Made by a program: the position numbers and the translations under genes. From the NCBI RefSeq assembly GCF_001456025.1, contig NZ_LMTZ01000130.1:1-64000 (forward strand): a stretch of DNA of 64,000 bases. The letters run 5' to 3'. Shown here in pieces: positions 17,798 through 26,952 of the stretch. The notes beneath the pieces are model-generated. The model was not told the DNA's origin, did no database searches, and was given only the letters and a program-made list of their open reading frames with translations. Origin of the DNA: Mastigocoleus testarum BC008. GTDB lineage: Bacteria; Cyanobacteriota; Cyanobacteriia; Cyanobacteriales; Nostocaceae. The stretch's first letter is position 1, and each line of letters opens with the position of its first letter.

Positions 17798-20689
17798 ATG
17801 AATTACAAAAAGCTTTTGCTCGTCGCTGTCACAACTATCGTCACCATAAGTTTACAATCTGCTGTGGTTTTATCAGCGATATTACCAGTGCATAAAGTAT
17901 TAGCGCAGACAACAGAAGCACGGGAAGCAGAAGCAGATAGATTATTTAATCAAGGTATACAACAGGTTGGAGCAAATCAACTGGAAGCAGCATTACAATC
18001 TTTTCAAAAAGCATTAATTATTTACCGGGAAATCAAAAACCCTAAAGGTGAAGGCTGGGCATTAGCTAGTTTAGGATTGATTTACTTTGAATTGCAAGAT
18101 TATCCCAAAGCAATTGATAACTACCAACAATCTTTAGCCATTGCACGAGAAATTAAAAACTCAAAATTAGAAGCAATAGTACAGCCAATGCTTGCAAAGG
18201 CGCAACTTAGAAGTAATTCCAAGAAAGCAAAAGCTGATAGGTTATTTGAGCAAGGTATTGAGCAGTATCAAAGTAATCAATTTAGAGCAGCATTGCAATC
18301 TTGGGAAGAAGCGTTAAAAATCTACCGCGAAATAGAAAACCGTGAAGGTGAAGGTAAAGTACTAGGAAATCTCGGCATTGCTTACGATATTTCGGGAGAA
18401 TATCTCAAAGCCATTGAGTACCATCAACAAAGCCTAAAAATCGCACAAGAACTTAACAATCGTTTAGTTGAAGGTCAATCATCGGGAAATCTCGGTCTTG
18501 CATACCATGCTTTGGGAAACTACCCAAAAGCCATTGAATACCATGAACAAAGCTTAAAAATCGCACAAGAACTTAACAACCGTAATGGTGAGGGTGCAGC
18601 ATTAGAAAATCTTGGACTTGCCTACCGTAACTTAGGAAACTATCCCAAAGCCATTGACTACCATCAACAAAGATTGGCGATTGCACGGGATATAAAAGAC
18701 CGTAGAGGTGAAGGTCAATCGTTGGGAAATCTTGGTATTATCTATCATTCCTTGGGAGAATACCCAAAAGCCATTAAGTACCATAAACAAAGCTCAGAAA
18801 TCGCAAAAGATATTGAAAACCCTTTAGGTGAAAGTGCAGCACTAGGAAATATTGGCAGTGCCTACGATGAGTTAGGAAACTACCCCAAAGCCATTTACTA
18901 TCATGAACAAAGGTTAGCGATCGCACAAAAAATTAAATACCCTTTAGGTGAGAGTCAATCACTGGGAAATCTCGGTAGTAGCTATAATTCATTGGGAGAT
19001 TATTCTAAAGCCATCAATTACTATCAACAAAGCTTAAAAATCGCACGGAAAATTAAAGACCCTTTAAGTGAGGCTCAATTATTGGGAAATCTCGGAGTTG
19101 CGTACCGTAACTTGGGAGACTACTCCAAAGCTATCGACAACCAACAACAAAGCTTAAAAATTGCACGGAAAATTAAAAACCGTAATGGTAAGGGTTTTGC
19201 ACTAAGTAATCTAGGATTTACTTACTACAAACAAAGAAAACTAACTTTAGCTGAAAGTAACCTATTTGAAGGCATAAAAGTTTACGAATCTCTCCGGGGT
19301 CGAGAATTAAAGGATAGTGAGAAAGTCTCGATTTTTGAAACCCAAAGTAATACCTATAAATTTTTACAACAAGTCCTAGTCGCTCAAAACAAAAGTACGG
19401 CAGCTTTAGAAATATCCGAACGGGGACGGGGACGGGCTTTTGTAGAATTACTAGCTTCCCGCTTATCTACCAACCCTCAAGAACAATCCCCCAAACCACC
19501 AAATATTACTGAAATTAAACAAATTGCCAAACAGCAAAATTCCACTTTAGTCCAATATTCAATTATCTACGATGAATTCAAAATCGCAGGTAAACCCAAA
19601 ACTAAAGAATCTCAACTCTACATCTGGGTAATCAAACCCACGGGTGAAGTCACCTTCCGCAAAGCTGATTTAAAACCATTGTGGCAAAAAGAAAATACAA
19701 CATTAAGTGAATTAGTTTCCACCACCCGTACATCCTTGGGTGTTAGCGATGATGAACGCAGCATTTTTGATGTCAAAGTCAAAAATCCTGTGAATGAAAA
19801 AATACAACGAGAAAGCTTACAAAAACTCCATCAACTGTTAGTTAAACCCATTGCTGACCTCTTACCAACTGACCCCAATCAACGGGTTACTTTCGTACCC
19901 CAAGGTGATTTATTCTTGGTTCCCTTCCCTGCATTAATGGACTCTAAAGATAAATACCTGATTGAAAAACACACTATTCTCACTGCACCCGCAATTCAAG
20001 TATTAGAACTAACCCGCTCGCAACGACAACGAATAAAAAGTCAGCAACGGATACCAGGTAAATCTCGCCAAAATGCTCTGATAGTAGGCAATCCTACCAT
20101 GCCTAAATTTAATACCGAATATGGTGAACCAGGAAAACAGTTATCATCTCTACCAGGAGCCAAACGAGAAGCAGAAGCTATTGCACCCCTATTCAATACC
20201 AAAGTCTTAACTGGTGACGAAGCCACAGAAACCACTATCAAAACAAAACTTCCTGAAGCTGGGGTGATTCATTTCGCTACCCACGGCTTATTTGATGGTT
20301 TCCAAGGATTACAAAGTTCCATCGCACTTGCACCTTCCTCTCAAGATAACGGTCTTTTGACTGCTTCCGAAATGCTCGACATCAAACTTAATGCAGATTT
20401 GGTAGTGCTGAGCGCTTGTAATACGGGTAGAGGTCGAATTACTGGTGATGGGGTAATTGGTTTATCCCGTTCGTTATTTCTGGCTGGTACTCCCAGCGTA
20501 GTGGTTTCATTGTGGTCAGTTCCCGACGCACCCACCGCAGAATTAATGACGGAATTTTACCAAAATTTGTATCAAAAGAATCTGGATAAAGCACAGGCTT
20601 TACGTCAAGCGATGTTGAAGATGAAGGAACAATATCCCAAAGCTCCCAGGAAATGGGCTGCTTTTACTTTGATTGGGGAAGCGGAGTGA
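17798..20689 (+). CDS. TPR-CHAT cysteine peptidase, close paralogue of 7840-10722
   Basis: The ATG at 17798 opens MNYKKLLLVAVTTIVTISLQ, a signal peptide ending near VLAQT; an upstream TTG at 17780 would spoil it. There are two TPRs, the linker EAIVQPMLAKAQLRSN (identical at DNA level to the one at 8216-8260), and nine more TPRs rich in YHQQSLKIAQ. The complete CHAT domain has His in VIHFATHGLF and Cys in VVLSACNTGRG, and ends in FTLIGEAE. The CHAT half and the first 25 or so bases after the stop match the 7840 gene almost base for base, while the middle TPRs differ. This points to recent duplication or gene conversion of the ends, with the recognition part diverging. It is preceded by the shared upstream element. 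Confidence 0.88.
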   Translation: MNYKKLLLVAVTTIVTISLQSAVVLSAILPVHKVLAQTTEAREAEADRLFNQGIQQVGANQLEAALQSFQKALIIYREIKNPKGEGWALASLGLIYFELQDYPKAIDNYQQSLAIAREIKNSKLEAIVQPMLAKAQLRSNSKKAKADRLFEQGIEQYQSNQFRAALQSWEEALKIYREIENREGEGKVLGNLGIAYDISGEYLKAIEYHQQSLKIAQELNNRLVEGQSSGNLGLAYHALGNYPKAIEYHEQSLKIAQELNNRNGEGAALENLGLAYRNLGNYPKAIDYHQQRLAIARDIKDRRGEGQSLGNLGIIYHSLGEYPKAIKYHKQSSEIAKDIENPLGESAALGNIGSAYDELGNYPKAIYYHEQRLAIAQKIKYPLGESQSLGNLGSSYNSLGDYSKAINYYQQSLKIARKIKDPLSEAQLLGNLGVAYRNLGDYSKAIDNQQQSLKIARKIKNRNGKGFALSNLGFTYYKQRKLTLAESNLFEGIKVYESLRGRELKDSEKVSIFETQSNTYKFLQQVLVAQNKSTAALEISERGRGRAFVELLASRLSTNPQEQSPKPPNITEIKQIAKQQNSTLVQYSIIYDEFKIAGKPKTKESQLYIWVIKPTGEVTFRKADLKPLWQKENTTLSELVSTTRTSLGVSDDERSIFDVKVKNPVNEKIQRESLQKLHQLLVKPIADLLPTDPNQRVTFVPQGDLFLVPFPALMDSKDKYLIEKHTILTAPAIQVLELTRSQRQRIKSQQRIPGKSRQNALIVGNPTMPKFNTEYGEPGKQLSSLPGAKREAEAIAPLFNTKVLTGDEATETTIKTKLPEAGVIHFATHGLFDGFQGLQSSIALAPSSQDNGLLTASEMLDIKLNADLVVLSACNTGRGRITGDGVIGLSRSLFLAGTPSVVVSLWSVPDAPTAELMTEFYQNLYQKNLDKAQALRQAMLKMKEQYPKAPRKWAAFTLIGEAE

Positions 20690-20898
20690 TTTTTTAATTA
20701 GCATTTGCTACTTTGTAATTTATTGATAGTGATGCGTTAGGTTGAATTATATACTGAATATTTTATGAGTCTATCGTGAATTTTGGCGATTGTTATCTGC
20801 TGCATATATGGCGTTACGGTACGTCTATATAGATTCAAACCAATCACCAATCATATGAGAAATTTTAGAGGTATCAAGTTTATTTCTCGCACCAAAAA
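20690..20898. other. Intergenic spacer with 3' flank of duplicated CHAT gene
   Basis: The first ~25 bases (TGATTTTTTAATTAGCATTT) repeat those after the gene ending at 10722. No ORF, RNA gene or clear terminator is seen in the remainder up to the shared element. Confidence 0.5.
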
Positions 20899-20934
20899 AC
20901 TGCATACCCCCTTCATCACTGAGAAGTATAGATA
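20899..20934 (+). promoter_or_regulatory. Shared upstream element, copy 6 (subtilase gene)
   Basis: AACTGCATA ending at 20906, 15 bases, AGAAGTATAGAT from 20922. It lies 164 bases before the subtilase ATG at 21099, farther than most other copies, which implies a longer leader if it is the promoter. Confidence 0.6.
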
Positions 20935-21098
20935 AATCAGCGGGGAAAGAACATTCACTCACTCGCTACCAATATACCCAGGACTTACTCAAGCTCTACT
21001 TTTTGAGAAGAGCAAAAACCTTAAAACCTTTTGTTCTTCCGTTCAATAAAGTGTAAATCAATATCTCATATTTCTTATTCAACACAAACCGATCGCTT

Positions 21099-23333
21099 AT
21101 GAATCCCAAAGGTACTGTATCTAGAATTTTCTTAGCCATTAGTATTTTGGCTTCAACAAATATATTTCCATTTGCAATCAACTATTATATAGGTTCTAAT
21201 AAAACTGCCTCTGCTCAAATTGTAGAATCAAACAATAACCAATTATTTTACATTTATAAAGGACAGCGCATTCCTTTAACTCAACAAAAAGATGCGATTG
21301 CTGTTGAATTTAAACCTTTACCGAAAACTCGTACTCGCGGTAGCAGTCCCGATCCTCTTTACCTCCAATTGGAAAAAGATTTACAAACAGGTACTCGTAC
21401 TCGCGGTGGAGGTAATCCCCAGATACAAGTTAAACCTTTAGGTAAAAATTACGCCCTTGTTACTTTAACTAGTAGTCAAAATTTTGATATTAAGAAGAAA
21501 ATTCAAAATCAAAATTACGTCAAGGCTTCTTTACCAATATTAAGTCGTGCTGACAGTCAAGATACTATTGTTTTACCTAACGAAATCATCGTTAACTTTG
21601 AAGCAAACATTTCCGATCGCGATAAAGAATCCATTCTTAAACAAAAGAATCTAGAAATTATTCGTCCTCTACGTTTTTTCCCCAATATTTATATTGTTAA
21701 ATCAACAGTTGCTTCCGGTACAGATATATTAAATGTTTCTAGTAAACTTGATGGAGTAAAAGGTATTACCTCTGCTGTACCTAATTTTCTCCAGTCTGTT
21801 TCTAGCTTCATTAATATCGAAAATATCGAAGAACAAAACTCCGAGGGTTTCAATGATGATTTGAGTACCCAGTCAATTAACAAAACAACTACCAATGTTA
21901 CAAATTCTGGGAAGGCTGAAATAGATTATTTAGGCTTACAGTGGCATTTAAATAGTACTCCCCTCAAAGAATGTTTACCGCAAAAAATTAATGGCTTTAA
22001 TGCTCTGCAAAACTGTCTGAAACAACGAACTACAGAAAATTCAAGCTCAAAATCAAGTTCAAAATCAAAATCATCTCGTACTGATTTACATGTCACAGAA
22101 GCTTGGAAAAATAGTAATGGTGGAAAAGGTGTAGTCGTTGCAGTCATTGATAGTCTGATCCAATGGGATCACCCCGACTTACGAAATAGTTTATATAAAG
22201 TAGAGGCTGCAGATAAATGTCCTGGAGAAGTTTATGGATGGGATTTTTCCCAACCAAGCAGCAGTAAGAAGCCTTGTGAAATTGGTGATTCTGATACCAG
22301 TGTCAGTCCTTTAGAACTTAATGCTTTAAAAAGGAAATTACATGATACTTTCAAGCTATCTGACCGTAAATTAATCAGACGATATTTAACACCAAAAATA
22401 CGACAGCAAATAAGATTTCGACCCTCTGAGAAACAGTTAGCAGAGTATTTGCGTCGGAAAATTCGTTCTGAAGTCGGTGGTGAATTTCACGGTACTTTAG
22501 TTAGTGGAGTTATTGCTGCAAAACCTGATAATTCTCAAGGTCAAGATTCCCAAGGTATATGGGGAGTAGCACCCAACGCCAAAATTTTACCCGTGCGAGT
22601 ATTTGGATTAAATGGAAGTATTTCTCCTTCTTCATATATTGAAGCTGTGGGTTATGCAGCGAATCGTGGTGCTGATGTAATTAATTTGAGTTTAGGTAAA
22701 ACCCTACCAACCGATGTGGAAGAATTTGCATTATCACAAGTACTACAGCAAAATCCCAAATTAGTCATAGTTGCATCATCCGGTAATTCAAACTATACCC
22801 AAGTTGCTTATCCTTCCGGATACAGTGGAATTTTATCAGTTGGTGCGAGTAATTTATTTGGCGATCGCGCCTATTACAGTAATTATGGTAAAGGATTAGA
22901 TGTAGTTGCACCAGGTGGAGATTTGAGTACATCAGCTGGATGGTTGGGGGGAATACCCACCACCGGAGGAACTTGGATGGATAAATTCTGGAACGGTTTA
23001 GCTTTTCCTAACTCGCGTTGGTCTCCTACAATTGATTTCAAAGGAAAATATTGGTGGATGCAAGGTACTTCTTTCTCTTCTCCAGCAGTTGCGGGGGTTG
23101 TAGCTTTAATGAAGGGTGAAGACACCGATGGAAAATTGAACCGCGAGCAATTAGTTAATATTTTGAAATCTACTGCAAGTTACGATAATTTGAAGATTTC
23201 CGAACCAGACAAGAAATCATATCGTACTGTGGTTAACAAAGGTTTGATACCTTCTTCGGTCACAGAGAAACAATTTTTCTTTGGTAGCGGACTTGTTAAC
23301 GCTGATGCAGCAGTTAGGGCTGTGAAGAAATAA
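21099..23333 (+). CDS. Subtilisin-like (S8) serine protease
   Basis: 744 aa. A signal peptide (about 1-40, ending TASAQ) and a propeptide-like region (40-320) with two GTRTRGG motifs precede the S8 catalytic domain. The triad is visible: Asp in VVAVIDSLIQWDHPDL, His in GGEFHGTLVSGVIAA and Ser in GTSFSSPAVAGVVAL. Between Asp and His lies an unusually long insert (about 110 residues) containing a basic helical stretch (KLIRRYLTPKIRQQIRFRP). The oxyanion Asn region (VIVASSGN) is present. It is predicted to be a secreted endopeptidase. It is flanked by TPR-CHAT and caspase genes and carries the same upstream element, so it may mature or act with them (inference). Confidence 0.9.
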   Translation: MNPKGTVSRIFLAISILASTNIFPFAINYYIGSNKTASAQIVESNNNQLFYIYKGQRIPLTQQKDAIAVEFKPLPKTRTRGSSPDPLYLQLEKDLQTGTRTRGGGNPQIQVKPLGKNYALVTLTSSQNFDIKKKIQNQNYVKASLPILSRADSQDTIVLPNEIIVNFEANISDRDKESILKQKNLEIIRPLRFFPNIYIVKSTVASGTDILNVSSKLDGVKGITSAVPNFLQSVSSFINIENIEEQNSEGFNDDLSTQSINKTTTNVTNSGKAEIDYLGLQWHLNSTPLKECLPQKINGFNALQNCLKQRTTENSSSKSSSKSKSSRTDLHVTEAWKNSNGGKGVVVAVIDSLIQWDHPDLRNSLYKVEAADKCPGEVYGWDFSQPSSSKKPCEIGDSDTSVSPLELNALKRKLHDTFKLSDRKLIRRYLTPKIRQQIRFRPSEKQLAEYLRRKIRSEVGGEFHGTLVSGVIAAKPDNSQGQDSQGIWGVAPNAKILPVRVFGLNGSISPSSYIEAVGYAANRGADVINLSLGKTLPTDVEEFALSQVLQQNPKLVIVASSGNSNYTQVAYPSGYSGILSVGASNLFGDRAYYSNYGKGLDVVAPGGDLSTSAGWLGGIPTTGGTWMDKFWNGLAFPNSRWSPTIDFKGKYWWMQGTSFSSPAVAGVVALMKGEDTDGKLNREQLVNILKSTASYDNLKISEPDKKSYRTVVNKGLIPSSVTEKQFFFGSGLVNADAAVRAVKK

Positions 23334-23360
23334 TTAAGATTTTGAATGAAATTTCATCTT

Positions 23361-23413
23361 CCAAAAACCCACAGAGTTAACACCCTAGTGTAGGGGCGCA
23401 CCGTGCGCCCTTA
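23361..23413. repeat. Dispersed 22-mer plus GGGGCGCAC hairpin
   Basis: CCAAAAACCCACAGAGTTAACA at 23361-23382 occurs exactly at 31359-31380, in both places preceded by a TGAAATTT-type sequence. Just after it, TAGGGGCGCAC-C-GTGCGCCCTTA (23391-23413) forms an 11-bp stem with a one-base loop. That palindrome belongs to a type common between cyanobacterial genes and could stop transcription after the subtilase, though no T-run follows. Confidence 0.55.
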
Positions 23414-23622
23414 CAAGTGGTATATTTTTTCTTTGAAAGTTTCTAAAATACTGTTTGGTAGTGTTAAATCTTTAGTCAATTTTAATGGACTTATGCTATT
23501 TGACAGGGAATTTATTCTCTGGCGGGTGTGAATGCTAGTCGCGTTGGATGGTAGTAATTATTACGCCAAATTATACAGGTGCAAGATATAACTTAAGCAA
23601 TTTATCACATTTACCTTTACAA
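23414..23622. other. Intergenic spacer
   Basis: About 210 bases of AT-rich DNA with no ORF, RNA gene or repeat that I can recognise, up to the shared element before the caspase gene. Confidence 0.4.
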
Positions 23623-23658
23623 AACTGCATATCCCCCACAATCCCCAGAAATATAAAT
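23623..23658 (+). promoter_or_regulatory. Shared upstream element, copy 7 (second caspase gene)
   Basis: AACTGCATA ending at 23631, 15 bases, AGAAATATAAAT from 23647, 34 bases before the ATG at 23693. Confidence 0.7.
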
Positions 23659-23692
23659 AATCAAATAATCGAAAATCTATAATCTAAATCCT

Positions 23693-25933
23693 ATGAAACG
23701 CCGTAATTTTATCCAATTTGCTAGTTCTGCATTAGCCACAGTTGGTATCAGTCAGTTGGATATTATGCAACAGGGGGATAAATATGCAAAAACCCTAGCA
23801 AAAAATTTCAGACGCAAATTAGCTCTACTTGTAGGAATTAATCAATACAACAATGGATTAAGTCCACTTGAGGGTTGTGTCAATGATGTAAGATTACAGG
23901 AACAATTATTAACCTACCGTTTTGGATTTAATCCCAAAGATATACTTACCCTCACTGACACACAAGCTACACGTCAAGGTATCCTGACTGCATTTGAAGA
24001 ACATCTAATTAAACAAGCAAAACCTGGGGATATAGTAGTATTTCACTTTTCCGGACATGGTTCGCAAGTTGCAGATCCAGATAAAGATACTCCCGATGGA
24101 CTTAACAGTACTTTAGTTCCTATTGATGCTGGATTCCCTGCAGGATATCCTTCTCAAGGTGGTAAGGTGCAAGACATAATGGGACATACGCTGTTTTTAC
24201 TCATGTATGCATTGAAAACAGAAAATGTTACTTTTGTGTTGGATAGCTGCCATTCTGGAGGTGCAAAACGTGGTAATTTTGCTGTTCGCTCCCGTGATGG
24301 TGGGAAACAATTACAAGTTAGTTCCAACGAATTGGAATATCAGCGTCAATGGTTAAAACGCTTGAATCTTTCTCCCCAAGAATTTATTAAATTACGTCGT
24401 CAAAATATCGCGAAAGGGGTTGTTATAGCTTCCGCAAAACGGGAACAATTGGCGCTTGATGCTTCCTTCGATGACTTTTCCGCAGGTGCATTTACTTATC
24501 TATTTACTCAGTATCTGTGGCAACAACCAGAAAATCAATCCGTTAAAAGAATATTGGTTGATGTTAGTCGTAGTACTAATATATATTCCGATCGTAAAGG
24601 TTATAGTCAAATTCCAGAGTTGGAATTAAATGTAAAACAACCCAACCCATCACTTTACTTTACTTCTTTTAAAACTAACTATGCCGAAGCTGTAGTTACT
24701 AAAGTCAATGGCAACCAAGTAGAATTATGGCTAGGTGGAGTAGATTCCCAATCTCTGACAGCATTTGAGAAAGATGCAATCTTCACAGTTGCGGACGGTA
24801 CAGGAAGAGGATTGGTAAAATTAGAATCCCGCCAAGGTTTGGTTGGGAAAGGTACCTTAATTGACACCTCACAATTACAAACAGGAACCTTATTGCAGGA
24901 AAAAATACGGGGTATTCCAGCCAATATAAAGTTAAATATCGGACTTGATGATGCTTTTGACAGTTATACCCTTGCTCAAGCAAAACAAGCCTTTCAAAGA
25001 ATTAACCGCGTACTAGCTTCACCCCTGCGACAACAAGAGGTGCAATATATTTTTGGTGTGATGACTCAAGCTAGATATCAGGAATTAGAAAAACGTCCCA
25101 TACCAAATCTTCCACCCATCGGTAGTTTTGGGTTATTTTTAGCAACATTAGATGAAATTGTCCCCAAATCTTTCGGAAACACAGGAGAAACAGTTACAAA
25201 AGCAATAGAACGCTTAACACCTAAATTTAAATCGCTTTTAGCTGCGCGAATTGTTAAACAAATGTTGGGTAATACCAATACTTCAAAAATAAAAGTTACC
25301 GCTTCAATGAACATTGCAGATACCCAAAAAGTAATCAGCGAAACTTTTCCAGTCAGGGGTGTAAGCAAAGATAAGAATCAAAGCATACCTGTAAAATTAT
25401 CAGTAACTACAGAGAACGGTATTCCTAAACTACCTATTGGTACGCAAGTAGCATTTGAACTGGAAAATAAAGAATCTACGCCCCTTTACATTAGTATTCT
25501 AGTTATTGATGCAGCAGGTGAAATGGCGGTAATATTTCCCAATGATTGGAGTGTTTCCGAAGGTGCAGCGTTATTAGCAGCTGGTGAAAAGCGGATAATC
25601 CCGACCCAAAATGATGGCTTTAAGTTAACTGTTGGGAAACCATTTGGGATGACAGAAGCATTAATTATTGCTAGTACTGACCCATTGCGAAACTCCCTCA
25701 AAGTGCTTAAGGATATTGCTAAAAGAGGAGGTACAACACGTGGACCAGTTGCTCCAAATGATGATGAGGTTTTAGATATAACAGATAAATTACTTACAGA
25801 TTTAGATGCTGCTACCCGTGGTGGGTTAAATGTGGAAGGAATACAGTTACCAGCAGGGGTGCGTGGTGTTGATACCGATAGACTTGCAGCGATGGCGATT
25901 GCATTTGATGTTGTTAAACAAAAAATGACTTGA
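23693..25933 (+). CDS. Caspase-like (p20) peptidase with Tat signal and DUF4384
   Basis: 746 aa. A twin-arginine signal at the very start (MKRRNFIQFASSALATVG) precedes a p20 domain (about 40-320) with His122 in FHFSGHGS and Cys186 in VLDSCHSGG. A middle region of about 250 residues is followed by a C-terminal DUF4384-like domain (LYISILVIDAAGEMAVIFPNDW) and a 70-residue tail. Architecture and much sequence match the caspase at 15286-17499, so they are paralogues that diverged earlier than the two CHAT copies. Its last 20 bases overlap the 3' end of the convergent hydrolase gene. It carries the shared upstream element 34 bases before the start, with little room for a leader. Confidence 0.9.
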   Translation: MKRRNFIQFASSALATVGISQLDIMQQGDKYAKTLAKNFRRKLALLVGINQYNNGLSPLEGCVNDVRLQEQLLTYRFGFNPKDILTLTDTQATRQGILTAFEEHLIKQAKPGDIVVFHFSGHGSQVADPDKDTPDGLNSTLVPIDAGFPAGYPSQGGKVQDIMGHTLFLLMYALKTENVTFVLDSCHSGGAKRGNFAVRSRDGGKQLQVSSNELEYQRQWLKRLNLSPQEFIKLRRQNIAKGVVIASAKREQLALDASFDDFSAGAFTYLFTQYLWQQPENQSVKRILVDVSRSTNIYSDRKGYSQIPELELNVKQPNPSLYFTSFKTNYAEAVVTKVNGNQVELWLGGVDSQSLTAFEKDAIFTVADGTGRGLVKLESRQGLVGKGTLIDTSQLQTGTLLQEKIRGIPANIKLNIGLDDAFDSYTLAQAKQAFQRINRVLASPLRQQEVQYIFGVMTQARYQELEKRPIPNLPPIGSFGLFLATLDEIVPKSFGNTGETVTKAIERLTPKFKSLLAARIVKQMLGNTNTSKIKVTASMNIADTQKVISETFPVRGVSKDKNQSIPVKLSVTTENGIPKLPIGTQVAFELENKESTPLYISILVIDAAGEMAVIFPNDWSVSEGAALLAAGEKRIIPTQNDGFKLTVGKPFGMTEALIIASTDPLRNSLKVLKDIAKRGGTTRGPVAPNDDEVLDITDKLLTDLDAATRGGLNVEGIQLPAGVRGVDTDRLAAMAIAFDVVKQKMT

Positions 25934-26810
25934 TTGCTACATCTATCGCCTCTACGAGGGCTGCAGAATGTATCCAACCAACAAAAGCTGCGTATTTGCA
26001 CTTACCATCTTTGTTAGCAATGAATATATGTTTAACCCCAACTAGATTGTTCCAAATCCTGATACTACTTCCATCAGCGAAAGAAAATATAGTCTTTGCT
26101 TTAGGAAAATCACGCTCGCTAGCATCAGTAATACCTGGTACCGAACGGAAATACTCTACCAGTTCTGAAATGAGATTATCTGACGCGGGTAATGCTTCCC
26201 TGGGTTGGGACCAAAATTCTTCAATTTCTTTAACAACAGCAGAATGTGTCTTAAGTGCAGAGTGATTTATACCATCCAAACACACAAAATAAGCGTGTTT
26301 AAGCTTGGTAGACTCAATAGGAATAAGACCATCTCCACCACCTGTTATATTTCTAGCTACTACTAATGTAGGAATTACAGCTGTAATTTGCTCTGCTAGA
26401 ATTCGACGATTTTTTCCAAGGTGTTTAGCCATACCAATATCCCAACCCAAGGGGTTAATAATTCGAGCTAAATCTGCACCACCTATAGGAACACCCAATA
26501 AGATTAGAGACTCAAATCGATTCCACCAATCTGGATGTCTAGATAATACTTCTACCCAAATCACACCTCCGAGTGATGTAGCAACCATTCGAGCAACCCT
26601 ATCAGGATATTCCTTAAGTGCTTGTTCTGTAATTTTTTCAACTTTACGAATAAGAGGTTCAATCTCAAAAAGAGTTTTAATATATCCCAGATTTGGAGCA
26701 ATAATAAGAGATTGAGGTGAAGCTACTCTATAAGCCAAGGCTTCCATAAGTTCGTTGTTATCCGTCATCCCATGTTGAGAAAACAGGATAAGCTTGGATT
26801 GAAAATGCAT
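25914..26810 (-). CDS. Alpha/beta-hydrolase
   Basis: 298 aa, no signal peptide. The nucleophile elbow reads ATSLGGV (Ser preceded by Thr, a G-x-S-x-G variant with Ala first). A candidate acid lies in GGGDGLIPIES and the His in GINHSALKTH, about 100 residues after the Ser, as expected for the fold. SQHGMTDNN near the start fits the oxyanion region. The C-terminal ~90 residues (from ALPASDNLISEL) are an extra domain not typical of simple hydrolases. A lipase- or esterase-like role is possible, but the substrate is unknown. The gene converges on the caspase gene with a 20-base overlap, so the two transcripts could interfere. Confidence 0.75.
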   Translation of the reverse strand: MHFQSKLILFSQHGMTDNNELMEALAYRVASPQSLIIAPNLGYIKTLFEIEPLIRKVEKITEQALKEYPDRVARMVATSLGGVIWVEVLSRHPDWWNRFESLILLGVPIGGADLARIINPLGWDIGMAKHLGKNRRILAEQITAVIPTLVVARNITGGGDGLIPIESTKLKHAYFVCLDGINHSALKTHSAVVKEIEEFWSQPREALPASDNLISELVEYFRSVPGITDASERDFPKAKTIFSFADGSSIRIWNNLVGVKHIFIANKDGKCKYAAFVGWIHSAALVEAIDVAIKSFFV

Positions 26811-26952
26811 TAATTTAAAATGCGTTGAACAACTTACCTAATTTAGCTAAGCTGTATAATTAATGCCACTCCAAAATATTGGAATGTTTTGGATCCCCTA
26901 CAGTTTGCTTGATAATTTTTTGTGTAAAAGGTAATTAAAAAAAGCTATCTAA

